Position numbers and translations under genes: made by a program
Source: Ophiostoma sp. CBS 140.51
Lineage: Eukaryota; Ascomycota; Sordariomycetes; Ophiostomatales; Ophiostomataceae
NCBI GenBank assembly: GCA_029298735.1
Contig: JANSLP010000009.1
Span: 248,001 to 312,000 of the forward strand
Direction: 5' to 3'
DNA: 64,000 bases
Notes under the pieces: generated by a model
The model's input: only the letters and a program-made list of their open reading frames with translations
Databases searched by the model: none
Told to the model about the DNA's origin: nothing
Shown here: one piece after another, positions 1 through 10,752 of the stretch
Layout of the letters: each line of letters opens with the position of its first letter
Position numbering within the stretch: the first letter of the stretch is position 1

Positions 1-3000
1 GCCGTCAATACTGCAATACTGCAATACTGCAACACTGCCAATGCTGTCAAAGATGCCAAAGCTGCCACTTCTGCTGCTTTTGTCTCAGGCTCTTGGTGTG
101 GGGGACACGACTTTGACTGGTGACTTGACATGACGAGATAGTGTATGCATGCGGGAGAAAGTAGAGAGAGAGACAGAGAGAAGCTACTTTGTACTCTCAC
201 TCCCTGAGTACTACTGGCAGATGCAATGTGCATAAATTGTGTAGGATGTAAGCTCCAGAACGGGAAGTGGTCACCGCAGCTCCAGAAGGATGGCCAGGCC
301 AAGAATTGTTGAAGAGAGACAAGAGGGCAGTAAATGCAGCATGAGGGACAAGCTTCCAAAGGGCAGCTAAGCTTGAGACCATGAAGTATAAATTGAAACA
401 AGAAAAAGAAACAAGTGCTTACAATAAAGCAGATTGCCGATGCGGCCCGGGATCCGGAGGAAGATAGTGACAACAAGGACAGAAGCTCTGAGGCTCGACG
501 GCTTTGACAAAGTCGGCAAACAGGGGTGGGAGATGTGCCAAAACGGCGAATGGACGGATATATGAGCGGCTGAATAATTAAGATGTGTTTTCTGAGGCAA
601 GATTAGTCGACCGGGTTCGTATCACGAATGTTTGCTTTTGCAAGTGTATGGGCTGTGCTCTGGTGATGAACAAATACTGGGGGCAAAGGCAGTGGAAGTG
701 CATATATGTGCGGCTGCATGGATGGTGGGATACCGGAGGCGTATCTGCGTCTGCATCTGTCTTTCTGCCTGTTTGTCTATATGCGGCACGCGTTGTGTCG
801 TGGCTCGAGTGCTTGAATGCCGCCGCAAGAGCGCGCAAAAACGCAAGAACCAGTATCAACAACAGCAGACGGCGGCGTCCAATGGCCACAGATGCAGGTG
901 GAGGCGTGACTTGCTGGCCCCAATGGCAAGAAAGGCAGGATAGCCGGCTCCGGCAGCATCCAATGGACGTGTCGGCGCCAATATGTGGGAGGGTAGGAAG
1001 GGGGAGGGGGTGTCGGGGGCGTCAGGATATGATGTGGTGTGAGTGGGAAAAGAGCGGCGAGCTAGTCTGGTCGTAGTCTGTGTGTGTTCGTGCTTTTCTC
1101 TAGGGGCATCAGAAGACAGCAAGACAGCTGTTGCTGCTTGCGTGAAGAGTGCAGAGAATGCAGGAAAGAGAAGAGGAGACACATGCACGAGGAAGCACAC
1201 GTACTCACGCTCACCCAAGGATCACCGATCATCCACTGACGCACTACCACACGTACACAGACACGAAGACACACGAATGGGATCGAGAAGCAGGTAAACA
1301 AACGCCCTTCGTGCTCACATGTAAGCGTGTGACGCGTAGGAAAGAGTGGAAAGTGTGAACAGAGGCGGCTGCAAGTTCTCGGCCAGTCGTTTGAGAGAGA
1401 GAAACAAAGCCGAAGCAAAGATGGCAATAGGTTCTGTGGGGAAAGTAGTGGCCGGACAGATCGGGGGTGATTTCGTCAGTTGGACGATCGTGACCGGGGG
1501 CGATAAAGGAGATATGAGGAGGATGAGAGATGTATGAGGGAGTGCATATGGGGTATAAAATATATGAAGAGAGCTCACAGAGGAGGCTGGGATGCTTGGA
1601 TGCTGGGGTGGAAGCTCTATGAAGGTCTCAAGAACGTGAAATAGGCCGGCCAGTAGATGCAAAGTTGCAATATGGAAAGCGGTGGAAACGCCGGCAACAA
1701 CGCAGTGGCTTGTATGGGGGCAAGAGAGAGAACAGGAAGGATGACAAAGACTGGAGGAGGCGAGTAGAGAGTTAAAAAAAGGGTAGAAAAAAAGAGAAGA
1801 GGCTCACTTCCAAACAATGAGAAATCACACAATCTCCAATCCCACAAGAGATGAACGAGAGCCGGGGTTGGCCACCAAAAGCACAAGAAGGGAATGGCAG
1901 AAAGGGGGGCTGGCGGGGAGAGAGAGAGCGGCGAAAGAGACTGAGAAACTGGAGAGACACATGAGGGACCAGTCCAATGGTCCAAAGAGAATATTGGTGG
2001 CGGAGACGGCGGCGGCGGTGGACGACGTCGTAGTCGTGGTGGTCGTAGCAGTTGAAGAGGCGGACAGGCGAACAAGCAAAAGAGCGATAAACAACGGGAC
2101 GAAAGACGAGAGGACAAAAGAGACAGAAACAACAGATGAGGCGAGGGAGAAGATGTGTGGCGGTACCCTGTACTCAACAGAAAGTGAAAGTGGGTTAGGG
2201 TCAGACCAAAGGGAACCAGAAAGGGCAGAAAGGGCCAGAGATGATTCGCTGCAGGTGTGGTTTCGAAGGGGGGGCAGCTGCATGCAGTGTGCGAGACGGT
2301 TTGCGTTGGGCACGGAGAGGGTTATGTGAGTTGGATTGTGGTGCTTTTTGAGAGATAATCATTGTTTTGATGTGTTTGGGGGATGAAGCAGAAGAATTGA
2401 GATGTGGCAGTAGATGTTTACGAGCACGGAACAGTTTAATTGACAAGAAAAGCAAGTGCGACCTGGGGATGCGCTTCGTGGAAGAATAGACATAGCAGGC
2501 GCATCGCGGAGTACAAGCAAAGTGGAAGGAGCAATTTGGAGCATGGAGAGCAGGGGGCAGGAGAGACAGGAAGGGAAAGCACGACGCAGAAGACACAATA
2601 CTCCTGCTTCCATAAACTGGAATCCCAATTGGGCAGCAGCTCCCAAGGCTATGTATGCTCGTCTTACAGAGCTTAAACATCTCCGAATCAAAAGACGACG
2701 ACAACTTCTCGCCACGCACGACACCCATGACACCCACGACAGCGCCTGTTGTGCTGGCGCCCAGTTACCCCTTTGGCTCTGGCTCGCCTGCAGGCCGCTG
2801 CTCATCGACCTGCTGGCTCCATGCAACCCTCCCACACCGCATCTTTTAGGCCGCGGCAGCAGAGAAAGAGCACAGTGGCAGAAAACCGGACACTCAATTT
2901 CCAATTTCCAGCTGCAGCCCCTTGTGTTCCACGGCCGCTCGGCTGCAAGCCAGCATGGCTGCACTTTCCTGCATGCTTGCCCAACGCTGACGAAGGATGG

Positions 3001-3383
3001 AGGAGGCAAGGGAATAAAAGAAGACGAGAGGACAAGAGCAACAAGAACAACACGAGCAGCTTCATCAAACAGCCTCGTTCAGAACAGCCGACGATGGCCT
3101 TCTCATATCAGCCGCATTGACCATATTTTGGCGGGGTTGTGGAACTCCCGGAGCCGGGGTGCTGGACGTTGAGAAGTCGACACCACAAAAAAGCTTGGGT
3201 ACAAATTGTTTTGGCGGAAGATTTCCAATGCACCGATAAGTGCATACTGCCAACAAAACTGCCAGCAAACTTGTCGCCCCGGTATATGCATCAACATTTC
3301 CTCTTTAGTTCGCCTCCAAAAAAAAATATCAAAATCGCAAGTAAACAACCACCTCACGGCACCACACTCACAAAAACACAGCC
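1..3383. other. Intergenic region, no gene recognised
   Basis: No open frame here has recognisable domains or a convincing coding composition. The + strand is purine-rich (many GAGA and GGAGG runs), so the - strand is CT-rich, like the long pyrimidine-rich leaders and promoters of filamentous fungi. It could be the 5' region of a - strand gene lying left of the window. The last few hundred bases are the upstream region of mtg2. Confidence 0.5.
7..38. repeat. Short tandem repeat, 8 bp x 4
   Basis: Three exact copies of aatactgc at 7-14, 15-22 and 23-30 are followed by one copy with a single change (aacactgc, 31-38). The array may continue left of the window. No function can be assigned. Confidence 0.8.
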
Positions 3384-5429
3384 ATGGCGTCACGATGTTC
3401 AGGCAGCGCGCCGCTTTTTCTGTCGTTTCTTTACCCATCAGTGCAGATTGCCCGTTATGCTGGCCATAGCGGACGACGAGCAGCGATAACTGCAGTCGCA
3501 TTCCCAGCGACACGGCCTCTCACATGCCGCCAGACCCAATGTCCGCCACGGCGACACTACACTTCCAAGACCACGCCACCACCATCAACGGAGGATACAG
3601 CCGAGACTGAGGAACTAGAAGAGGCGCCGGAAGAAGAACCGTCACTTAAATACCCAGTGTCCCGTCTCAACCCGGCACCCGATGACTATGCCTCTATGAG
3701 TTTCGCAGACAAGGCCACGCTGACGGTCCATGCTGGCTCGGGCGGCGCCGGCTGTATTTCTTTCTTGAGAGACATGTTTATTCCCGACGGCCCGGCTAAC
3801 GGCGGTGACGGTGGTCACGGTGGCAATGTCTACATCCAGGCTGTGCCCGGTGAGACGTCTCTACACAAGATTGCACGGCGCAGAGTCATGCGCGCCGGTC
3901 GCGGCAAGCATGGCCAGGGAAGTGCCCGTAACGGCACACGCGGTGACGACTTGATTGTCACAGTCCCTGTCGGCACGGTCATAACGGAAGTCAGCCGCGT
4001 CGACCCAGTGGCCGAGGACGCAGCCATTGCCAAAGAGCGCCACTATGCACGCAAGCGCAAGCGGTATCTGGCCCATATGGCAAACGAGGCAGCCATTGCA
4101 GCTGCCAAAATGGCCAAGGTTGAGGCGGAACTCGCACTCGGAATACAAGAGGAGGTGGAGGACGTGGAGGAGGGAGAGAAAAGAGAGGAAGGTGAAGAAG
4201 TGGAAGTGGAAGTGGAAGAGATGGAGCTGATCAAGTCCCCGGAGCAGCTGCGACTCGAACAAGACCAGCGTCAACGGCAGGAGGAATTAGAGGAAGATGA
4301 AGCGGCAGAGGCCGACTTTATTCGCCGGAAATGGGTCGTCTACCCCGGTTTGGCGGCGTCAGAAGTCAGGAACATTGACTACCCGCGACTGCCGCGGCGC
4401 GACCGGTTCTTCGTGCAGCCACCAGCGCCCATTTACCTCGACCTCTCACGCCCCACGACACAGCCGATCTTACTCGCTGCTGGTGGCATTGGCGGTCTGG
4501 GTAACCCGCACTTTGTGTCGCGACGTCTGCCGCGGCCTATGGTGGCGACCCGCGGTGAGAATGCTGTGTCGCTAACGGTTAACATGGAGCTCAAGCTGCT
4601 GGCCGACGTTGGTCTTGTCGGCCTGCCCAATGCCGGCAAGAGCACTCTTCTTCGTGCGGTCAGCAACAGCCGCGCTCGTGTCGGTTCCTGGGCATTTACA
4701 ACACTGCAACCCAACATTGGCACAGTCGTGCTCGACAACAACCACGGCCGCCCTGTCGTGTCGATGCGCCCACAGAAGAAGAAGGTTGTCGACACTGAGA
4801 ACGACCCTTTCAACGTGATGGCAGGAGAAGAGGCCGAGGAGGTCACGATCCCACCACGCACTCGGTTTACGATTGCCGACATCCCTGGTCTGATTGAGGG
4901 CGCGCATCTGGACAAGGGCCTGGGCATTGAGTTTTTGCGGCACGTGGAGCGTGCTGGTGTGCTGGCCTTTGTGGTCGACCTCGGCGCCGGCAATGCTGTG
5001 GCTGCCCTGAAAGCACTCTGGAGAGAGGTCGGTCTCTATGCTCGTCTGCGGGCCGAAGAGGAAGAGCAGCGCGAGCGTGAAGCGCGCATCGAGTGGGAAT
5101 CTCAGGACCATGCCTCGTCACAGACCATGTCATACACTGCCGCTGATGCACAGCGCGCCGACGCGAGCGCGCCCACTGTGTCTCCTGAGCTGGCTATTGC
5201 AGGAAAGCCGTGGTTTGTCGTGGCCACCAAGGGAGACCTGCCGAGCTCCGAGGCCAACTTTGGCAAGCTCAAAGAGTACATTGACCGCGTTGGCCGTGGC
5301 GAAGAAGAACACCCGAGCGGCGTCAAGGGCGGCTGGACCAAGAACGTGGCTGCGATCCCTGTCAGCGCAATCAACGGCCACGGCGTCGACAGCATCATCC
5401 ACTGGACCGTCGGCCTGCTGGACCTGTAG
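3384..5429 (+). CDS. mtg2: Mitochondrial Obg-family GTPase Mtg2
   Basis: Single exon of 681 aa, starting at the first in-frame ATG (gccATGG context). The first ~60 residues are basic and poor in acids, consistent with a mitochondrial presequence. The glycine-rich Obg fold starts near residue 105 with the signatures GGAGC and DGPANGGDGGHGGN. It is interrupted by an acidic Glu-rich insert at roughly residues 230-310. The GTPase domain follows: G1 GLPNAGKST near 412, G3 DIPGLIEGA near 498, and a G4 reading ATKGDL near 614 instead of NKxD. Obg/Mtg2 GTPases act in assembly of the mitochondrial large ribosomal subunit; that role is from family knowledge. A second linker with a Glu/Arg-rich stretch separates G3 from G4. 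ncl1 follows on the same strand after about 400 bases. Confidence 0.93.
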   Translation: MASRCSGSAPLFLSFLYPSVQIARYAGHSGRRAAITAVAFPATRPLTCRQTQCPPRRHYTSKTTPPPSTEDTAETEELEEAPEEEPSLKYPVSRLNPAPDDYASMSFADKATLTVHAGSGGAGCISFLRDMFIPDGPANGGDGGHGGNVYIQAVPGETSLHKIARRRVMRAGRGKHGQGSARNGTRGDDLIVTVPVGTVITEVSRVDPVAEDAAIAKERHYARKRKRYLAHMANEAAIAAAKMAKVEAELALGIQEEVEDVEEGEKREEGEEVEVEVEEMELIKSPEQLRLEQDQRQRQEELEEDEAAEADFIRRKWVVYPGLAASEVRNIDYPRLPRRDRFFVQPPAPIYLDLSRPTTQPILLAAGGIGGLGNPHFVSRRLPRPMVATRGENAVSLTVNMELKLLADVGLVGLPNAGKSTLLRAVSNSRARVGSWAFTTLQPNIGTVVLDNNHGRPVVSMRPQKKKVVDTENDPFNVMAGEEAEEVTIPPRTRFTIADIPGLIEGAHLDKGLGIEFLRHVERAGVLAFVVDLGAGNAVAALKALWREVGLYARLRAEEEEQREREARIEWESQDHASSQTMSYTAADAQRADASAPTVSPELAIAGKPWFVVATKGDLPSSEANFGKLKEYIDRVGRGEEEHPSGVKGGWTKNVAAIPVSAINGHGVDSIIHWTVGLLDL

Positions 5430-5825
5430 AATCTACAGAAACAAAAACTGTATATCAGATGTTATGTACCAAACCATCAATGAACATATGAAAACCCACC
5501 TGTACTATGTACCTCTAGCTACACTAAAACAAAATGTGCACAAAAGTACCTAGTACACAGCTATCAACAACCGCGATAAGAAATCGATAAGAAGAAAGTG
5601 GGGCGTTGCCTCGAATACTTTGTAAAATTTCCCCTGCGCGATCAAGGACTCGGACGCAACAAAGTGCAAACAGAAGTGCATTTGTCGTCCACGAACCCCC
5701 CCAATTGCGACAAGCATAACCCGACGAGGCTGCGCACTTACCATTGTATGAGCGCATACTCACGAACCCTCTGTTTCTTCTACGCACGACGACCAATCCT
5801 ACCGATTCAAGGACTCGACAGCATT
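5430..5825. other. Spacer between mtg2 and ncl1
   Basis: These 396 bases hold the 3' end of mtg2 and the promoter and leader of ncl1. No other gene is seen. Confidence 0.5.
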
Positions 5826-8637
5826 ATGGGTCGCGGCGGTTTCAAGGTGAGTAAAACACTTTGGAAGACGTTTTTTTTTTTTGCTTTGTCAAATAGGAGA
5901 ACGAGACTGACCCCTTTTTGCGTTACAGAGAAAAGGCGGCGGACGTGGCGGCGGCCGGTCGACGGAGCGCTACAACAAGTCGTACCCGGACCTCGTCAAG
6001 GATAACGAGAAGCTGCAAACATACTACAACGGCCTGCTGCGCCTCGAGGACGGCGCCGAGAACGCAGCCGAGCGCGAGGACTTTTGGGCAGCATTCCGGC
6101 GCGAGCTGCCGCACAGTTTCCGCTTCTGTGGCTCCAAGGGCCACGCGCAATCTGTCCAGAAACTGCTGCAGACACGCTACATCCCCGAGATTGCGCAGAT
6201 TGGCGAATACGATGGCCACCCCGTGAGCCCGCCGCAGGCCGTGCCCTGGTACCCGGACAACCTGGCGTGGTGGATGACGACCTCAAAGACGGTGATTCGC
6301 AAGTTCCCGCCCTTTGCGGCGTTCCAAAAGTTCTTGGTGTCGGAGACGACGGTCGGCAACATTAGCCGCCAAGAGGTCGTCAGCATGATCCCGCCGCTGC
6401 TAATGGACGTGCATCCGGGCATGGCTGTGCTGGACCTGTGCGCCGCCCCCGGAAGCAAGGCCGCGCAGCTGCTCGAGATGGTGCACCGCGGCGAGGAGGC
6501 GCGCGTGCGCAAGGTCATGCGCTCGATTGAGAAGACGCTGGCCGGCGACAACGGTGTTGTGTCGGAGACAATCGAGGAGGTCGAGGAGGTTGAGGATGAC
6601 GACGAGGAGCCGGCAGCCAAGCTGTCGGCCGACCCGGGTGACGACGGCCGCGCCACGGGCGTGCTCGTCGCCAACGACGCCGACTATAAGCGCAGCCACC
6701 TGCTGATCCACCAGCTCAAGCGCCTGTCCTCACCCAACATTATCGTCACCAACCACGACGCCACCATCTACCCGTCCCTGCGCCTGCCGCCGCTGCCCGT
6801 TGAGGCCGGCGCGAAGCCAGCACAGCAGATCCAGCAGCGCTACCTTAAGTTCGACCGCATCCTGGCCGATGTGCCCTGCTCGGGTGACGGCACGCTGCGC
6901 AAGAACGTCAACATGTGGAAGGAGTGGAACCCGGGCAATGCGCTGGGCCTGCACCTGGTGCAGGTGCGCATCCTGGTGCGCGCCCTCCAGATGCTGAAGA
7001 CGGGCGGCCGTGTCGTCTACTCGACGTGCAGTCTGAACCCTGTTGAAAACGAGTCTGTCGTCGCGTCGGCTATTGCGCTGTGCGGTGGTCCCGATAAGAT
7101 TGAGATTCTGGACAGCAGCAACGAGCTGCCGCAACTGAAGCGCCGGCCGGGTCTTAAGGCATGGGACATTATGGACAAGTCGGGCCGCCAGTGGCGCAAC
7201 TGGGAGGAGGTCGAGACCTACATGGCGAGTGAGGAGGGCGGCGGCATCCCACCGAGCCGCATTGTGCCGACCATGTTTTCCAACGAGGCGTCGGACAAGC
7301 TGCCGCTGGAGCGCTGTCTGCGCGTGTACCCGCACCTGCAGGACACTGGCGGTTTCTTTATTGTTGTGCTGCAGAAGAAGGCCGAGTTCAAGGCCAAGCC
7401 TGTGCCCAACGGCCCTGCCGCGCCCAAGAAGCAGCAGCATAACCACAAGCCCAAGGCGGCTGAGTCAGCTACTACTGAGGAGGCGGCGCCTGCTGCGACC
7501 GAAGCCGAGTCTGAGGCTGCTGCTGAGACTGAGAACGGCGACGCTAACGGTGCCGGTATCAAGCGTGCTGCTGAGGATGATGTTGCCAGCGTCGACAGCC
7601 AGCCCGTGAAGAAGCAGAAGCAGGACGGTGAGGATGCTGAGGCTGAGGCTGAGGCTGAGGTCAAGACTGATGCCGACGTTACTGAGGCCGACGTTAAGAC
7701 CGAGGTTGAGGCTGAGACCGCCGAGGCTGTCGAGGAGCCTGTTGTTGTCCCTGCTGCCGCTACCCCGGCTGCCGACGCCCCTCGTCCCAAGAACGGCCCC
7801 CACTACGAGGAGCCCTTCAAGTACCTCGCGGCCGACCATCCGGTCGTCAAGGAGATCCAGGACTTTTACGCCTTGTCCCCGCGTTTCCCCTCGGACCGCT
7901 TCATGGTCCGTAACGCCTTTGGCGAGCCGGCCAAGGCCATCTACTACACGAGCGGTCTTGTGCGCGACATTCTGGTGGCCAACACGGCGAGCAACGAAGG
8001 TCCCCAGCAACAACGTTCCGGTGGCACCAACGTCAAGTTTGTCCACGGCGGTGTGCGCATGTTTGTCAAGCAGGAGTCGCCCTCGGCCGAGGTGTGCCGC
8101 TGGCGCATCCAGGCTGAGGGCCTGCCGCTGCTGTCGGGGTACGTCGGCGAGAGCCGCGTGGTGCGTCTGCACAAGAAGTCAACCCTGAAGGCGCTGCTGG
8201 TGGAAATGTTCCCCAAATTTGTTGATGACGAGTGGAAGAAGCTGGGCGAAGTGGGCGAGCGTCTGCCTGATCTGGGCATGGGCTGCTTTGTGCTGAAAGT
8301 GGAGCCCCGTCCGGAAGACGCCGAGTCCGAGGCGCTGGTGGGCGATGTGCCGCTGGAGCCGATGGCGCTGCCGCTGTGGAAGAGTTTCCACTCGCTGAAC
8401 CTGATGCTGCCCAAGGAGGACCGCGCCGCGATGCTGCTGCGCATCTTCAACGACACGACACCGCTGGTGAACAACTCGCTTAAGGAGAAGAATAACAACA
8501 AGAAGACAGCCGATGCCGCTGTCGATGCTGCTACTGCTCCTGCTGCTACTGGCGAGGACGCCACGATGACCGATGCGGGTGCTGCACCGGCCGAGGAGAT
8601 TAACGAGTACGACGCCGAGGACGCGCCGTCTTCGTAG
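5826..8637 (+). CDS. ncl1: tRNA (cytosine-5-)-methyltransferase, NSUN2/Trm4 family
   Basis: Two exons, 5826-5846 and 5929-8637, with an 82-nt intron (GTGAGT donor, TTACAG acceptor) give 909 aa. The first exon encodes only seven residues, MGRGGFK, and continues in phase into RKGGGRGGGR. SAM-dependent methyltransferase motifs are visible: DLCAAPGSK near residue 177, DVPCSGDGTLRKN near 321 with the PCS cysteine, and STCSLNPVENE near 372 with the TC catalytic cysteine. Both cysteines expected of RNA m5C methyltransferases are present. Family members methylate cytosines in nuclear tRNA. Unusual parts are an acidic insert at about 208-235 inside the catalytic fold and a long Ala/Glu/Val-rich region at about 500-625. 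After these, a conserved C-terminal block starting EEPFKYLAADHP resumes. Exon 1 was placed by splice signals and phase. Confidence 0.93.
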
Positions 8638-9229
8638 GGGCTGTATGGGTGTAGGGCTGTGCATGGTATAAATCGACTTTCCTCTTTTCTATTTGTTTGA
8701 TATTTCATAATAGATGGTTTTGGCTGGCATTTAAAAAAGGGATCTGTCTTGTTTGTATTTAGTAGTATCATTTGGCACAATGTAAAGATAACATCATCAC
8801 GGTGCGAGCAGTTTCAAAAAAGTTATCTAGAAAGTATCCAAAGGGGTTTTTTTTTTAAAACGGTATCCAAAAGAGTGAATTAGAGAGAACGACTTTTTAA
8901 TATTACAAGAAAAGAATATACAAAAAATGGAAAAGTCTATTCTGCTCTAGGTTGGCCCCAGAGCACCAAAATAATGCATATTCTATGTTCATAATGCAAA
9001 GGTTACAAGTGTGTGTGCGTGTGTATGTGCAAAACAAAAACGGCCAAATCTGTGTATAATGTGGACGCCGTCCAACCAAAAGAGTGTAAAGAAATGAAGC
9101 CCAAAAAAGATCCCAGAAGATCAAAGTATCCAAAAAGTTAAAAGGTTAAAAGTAAGTGATATCGTTTTCCAACGCCGACCGTTTTCATGTTCCCATTCAA
9201 GCAAAGAGAATAAAACAAAAGTGCTCCCT
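8638..9229. other. Convergent spacer between ncl1 and eglC
   Basis: AT-rich 3' flank shared by two convergent genes, with a short GT-rich run near 9009-9029. No gene seen. Confidence 0.5.
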
Positions 9230-10752
9230 TTACAGAGCAAGAATGGCGGCCATGAGGGCAGCGAAGCCAGCGCCAATGGAGCCCGATAGGGCAACACCGG
9301 CGTTGGTCACGACAACAGCGCCGCTGGTGGAAGAACCGCTGCCCGAGCCAGTGGTGGTGACACCGCTACCGCCAGTGGTGGGCGAGGTGCCGTTGCCAGC
9401 GCCGGAGCCAGAGCCGGAACTAGTGCCGTTACCGGCACCCGAGCCAGAGCCGACAGTCGTGGTGGGAGCGACGACAGTATTGACGGGGGTGGTGGTGGCC
9501 AGTGTGGTGGTCGGGGCAGCAGCGCTAGACGAGCCAGCACCGGCACCGCCGCCGCCAACAATCACGCCGCCGGCCGACGAAGAAGCCGGGGGAGGGACGA
9601 CAACGGCGGACGAGGACGACCGCTCGAGGACGGCAGTGGAGGGCTGAGCAGCGCTGGAGCTGGCGGCAGTGGTGGTGGTCGAGGTGTTGGAGGTGGAGCC
9701 GCTGCAGGACAGGTCGTACAGAGGAGTGGTGGTCAGGGTCGAGCCGATAACACCGAAGCTGGGGTTGGGGGTGGTGGGAGCGGAATCCTGCAGAGTGTAC
9801 CACCAGATGTTGACGCTGCCGAAGCGGGGGCAGCCGGCCTCGTCCCAGAAGGTCTTGGCGTTCTCAGTCGAAGCGACGGCCTCGTTCTCCTGGTCGCCGC
9901 TGACGGGCCAGCCGGTCTCGGTGATCCAGATGGGCTTGCCCTGGGCAACGCTGTTGGTCTCGCTGACGGCATCGTCGAGCAGGCCAGCACCTTGAGCAAT
10001 ACCGTTGGGCATGGTGTTCTGGAAGTAGGGGTAGGCATCGACACCGAGCCAGTCAATGGCGTCAATGACAGCAGTGTTGGAGCCGTTGACCCAGGCAGTC
10101 CAGGTGTCGACGTGGCCGATGGAGGCGCCAGACAGAGCCGTGTTGGCAATGGCGGCACGGACCTGCGAGATGTAGTTGGTCAGGACATCGGGGCCGGCAC
10201 CGACGCCAGAGTCGTTCTCAATGCCGGTGGGCGTGATGCGGTACAGATCCTCAGAGCCGACCGAGATACCGGCAACCAGGGGACCCAGAGAGTCGCCGTA
10301 CTGGCTGATGGCCGTCTTGAGCGCAGCAAGCTCGTTGGCGAAGTTGGCATCGCCACCCGAGGCCCAGAGGCCGAGCAGCAGGCTGGTCTTGGTGCTGATG
10401 GCAGCGGGGATGGCAGAGATGACATCGTTGGTGGTGCCGCCTTGCTGTAAGGGAGTTAGTAGGGGGGCCACAAGGGAGACGGAGACATGCAAGGGAGAAA
10501 CAGAGAAGCCCTTCAGCCTCATTCCAAAGACTGAGGGGGAGAGCAACGTACAATCATGGTGTAAAGACGGGCGCTGGTGAAGGCACCGTTGGTGCCGTCG
10601 AGACCGGCAGCGGTCTTGAAGTCGTTCTCGAAGTCAGACTGGGCCTTGGCCGAGCCATCCGTGAAGGTCGAGCCGTAGTTGAAGCCCTGGTAGGCAGCGA
10701 GGGCCTGGGGCAGGACGGCGGCGATGGCCGCGAGAGAGAGGACGGAATGCAT
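9230..10752 (-). CDS. eglC: GPI-anchored GH17 endo-1,3-beta-glucanase (EglC type)
   Basis: Exon 1 runs 10752-10552 and exon 2 10444-9230. The 107-nt intron 10551-10445 has a GTACGT donor and TTACAG acceptor and lies in phase 0, giving 471 aa. The N-terminus MHSVLSLAAIAAVLPQALAA is a clear signal peptide. The GH17 domain fills residues ~20-305: VGSEDLYR carries the likely acid/base glutamate and ITETGWP the nucleophile glutamate. A long Ser/Thr/Gly/Ala-rich stalk follows, then a hydrophobic tail ending GFAALMAAILAL, as expected for GPI attachment. By family knowledge such enzymes cut or remodel cell-wall beta-1,3-glucan at the plasma membrane or wall. Leaving out the intron would lose the signal peptide. 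Confidence 0.93.

Noticed and set aside
1617..2313. Ser/Pro/Leu-rich frames on the - strand
   Set aside because: They are translations of CT-rich low-complexity DNA, open in more than one frame at once, without domains.
2456..3172. A 238-codon + strand frame upstream of mtg2
   Set aside because: Composition is irregular (Trp, Cys and His scattered), two other frames are open over the same bases, and it overlaps the mtg2 promoter.
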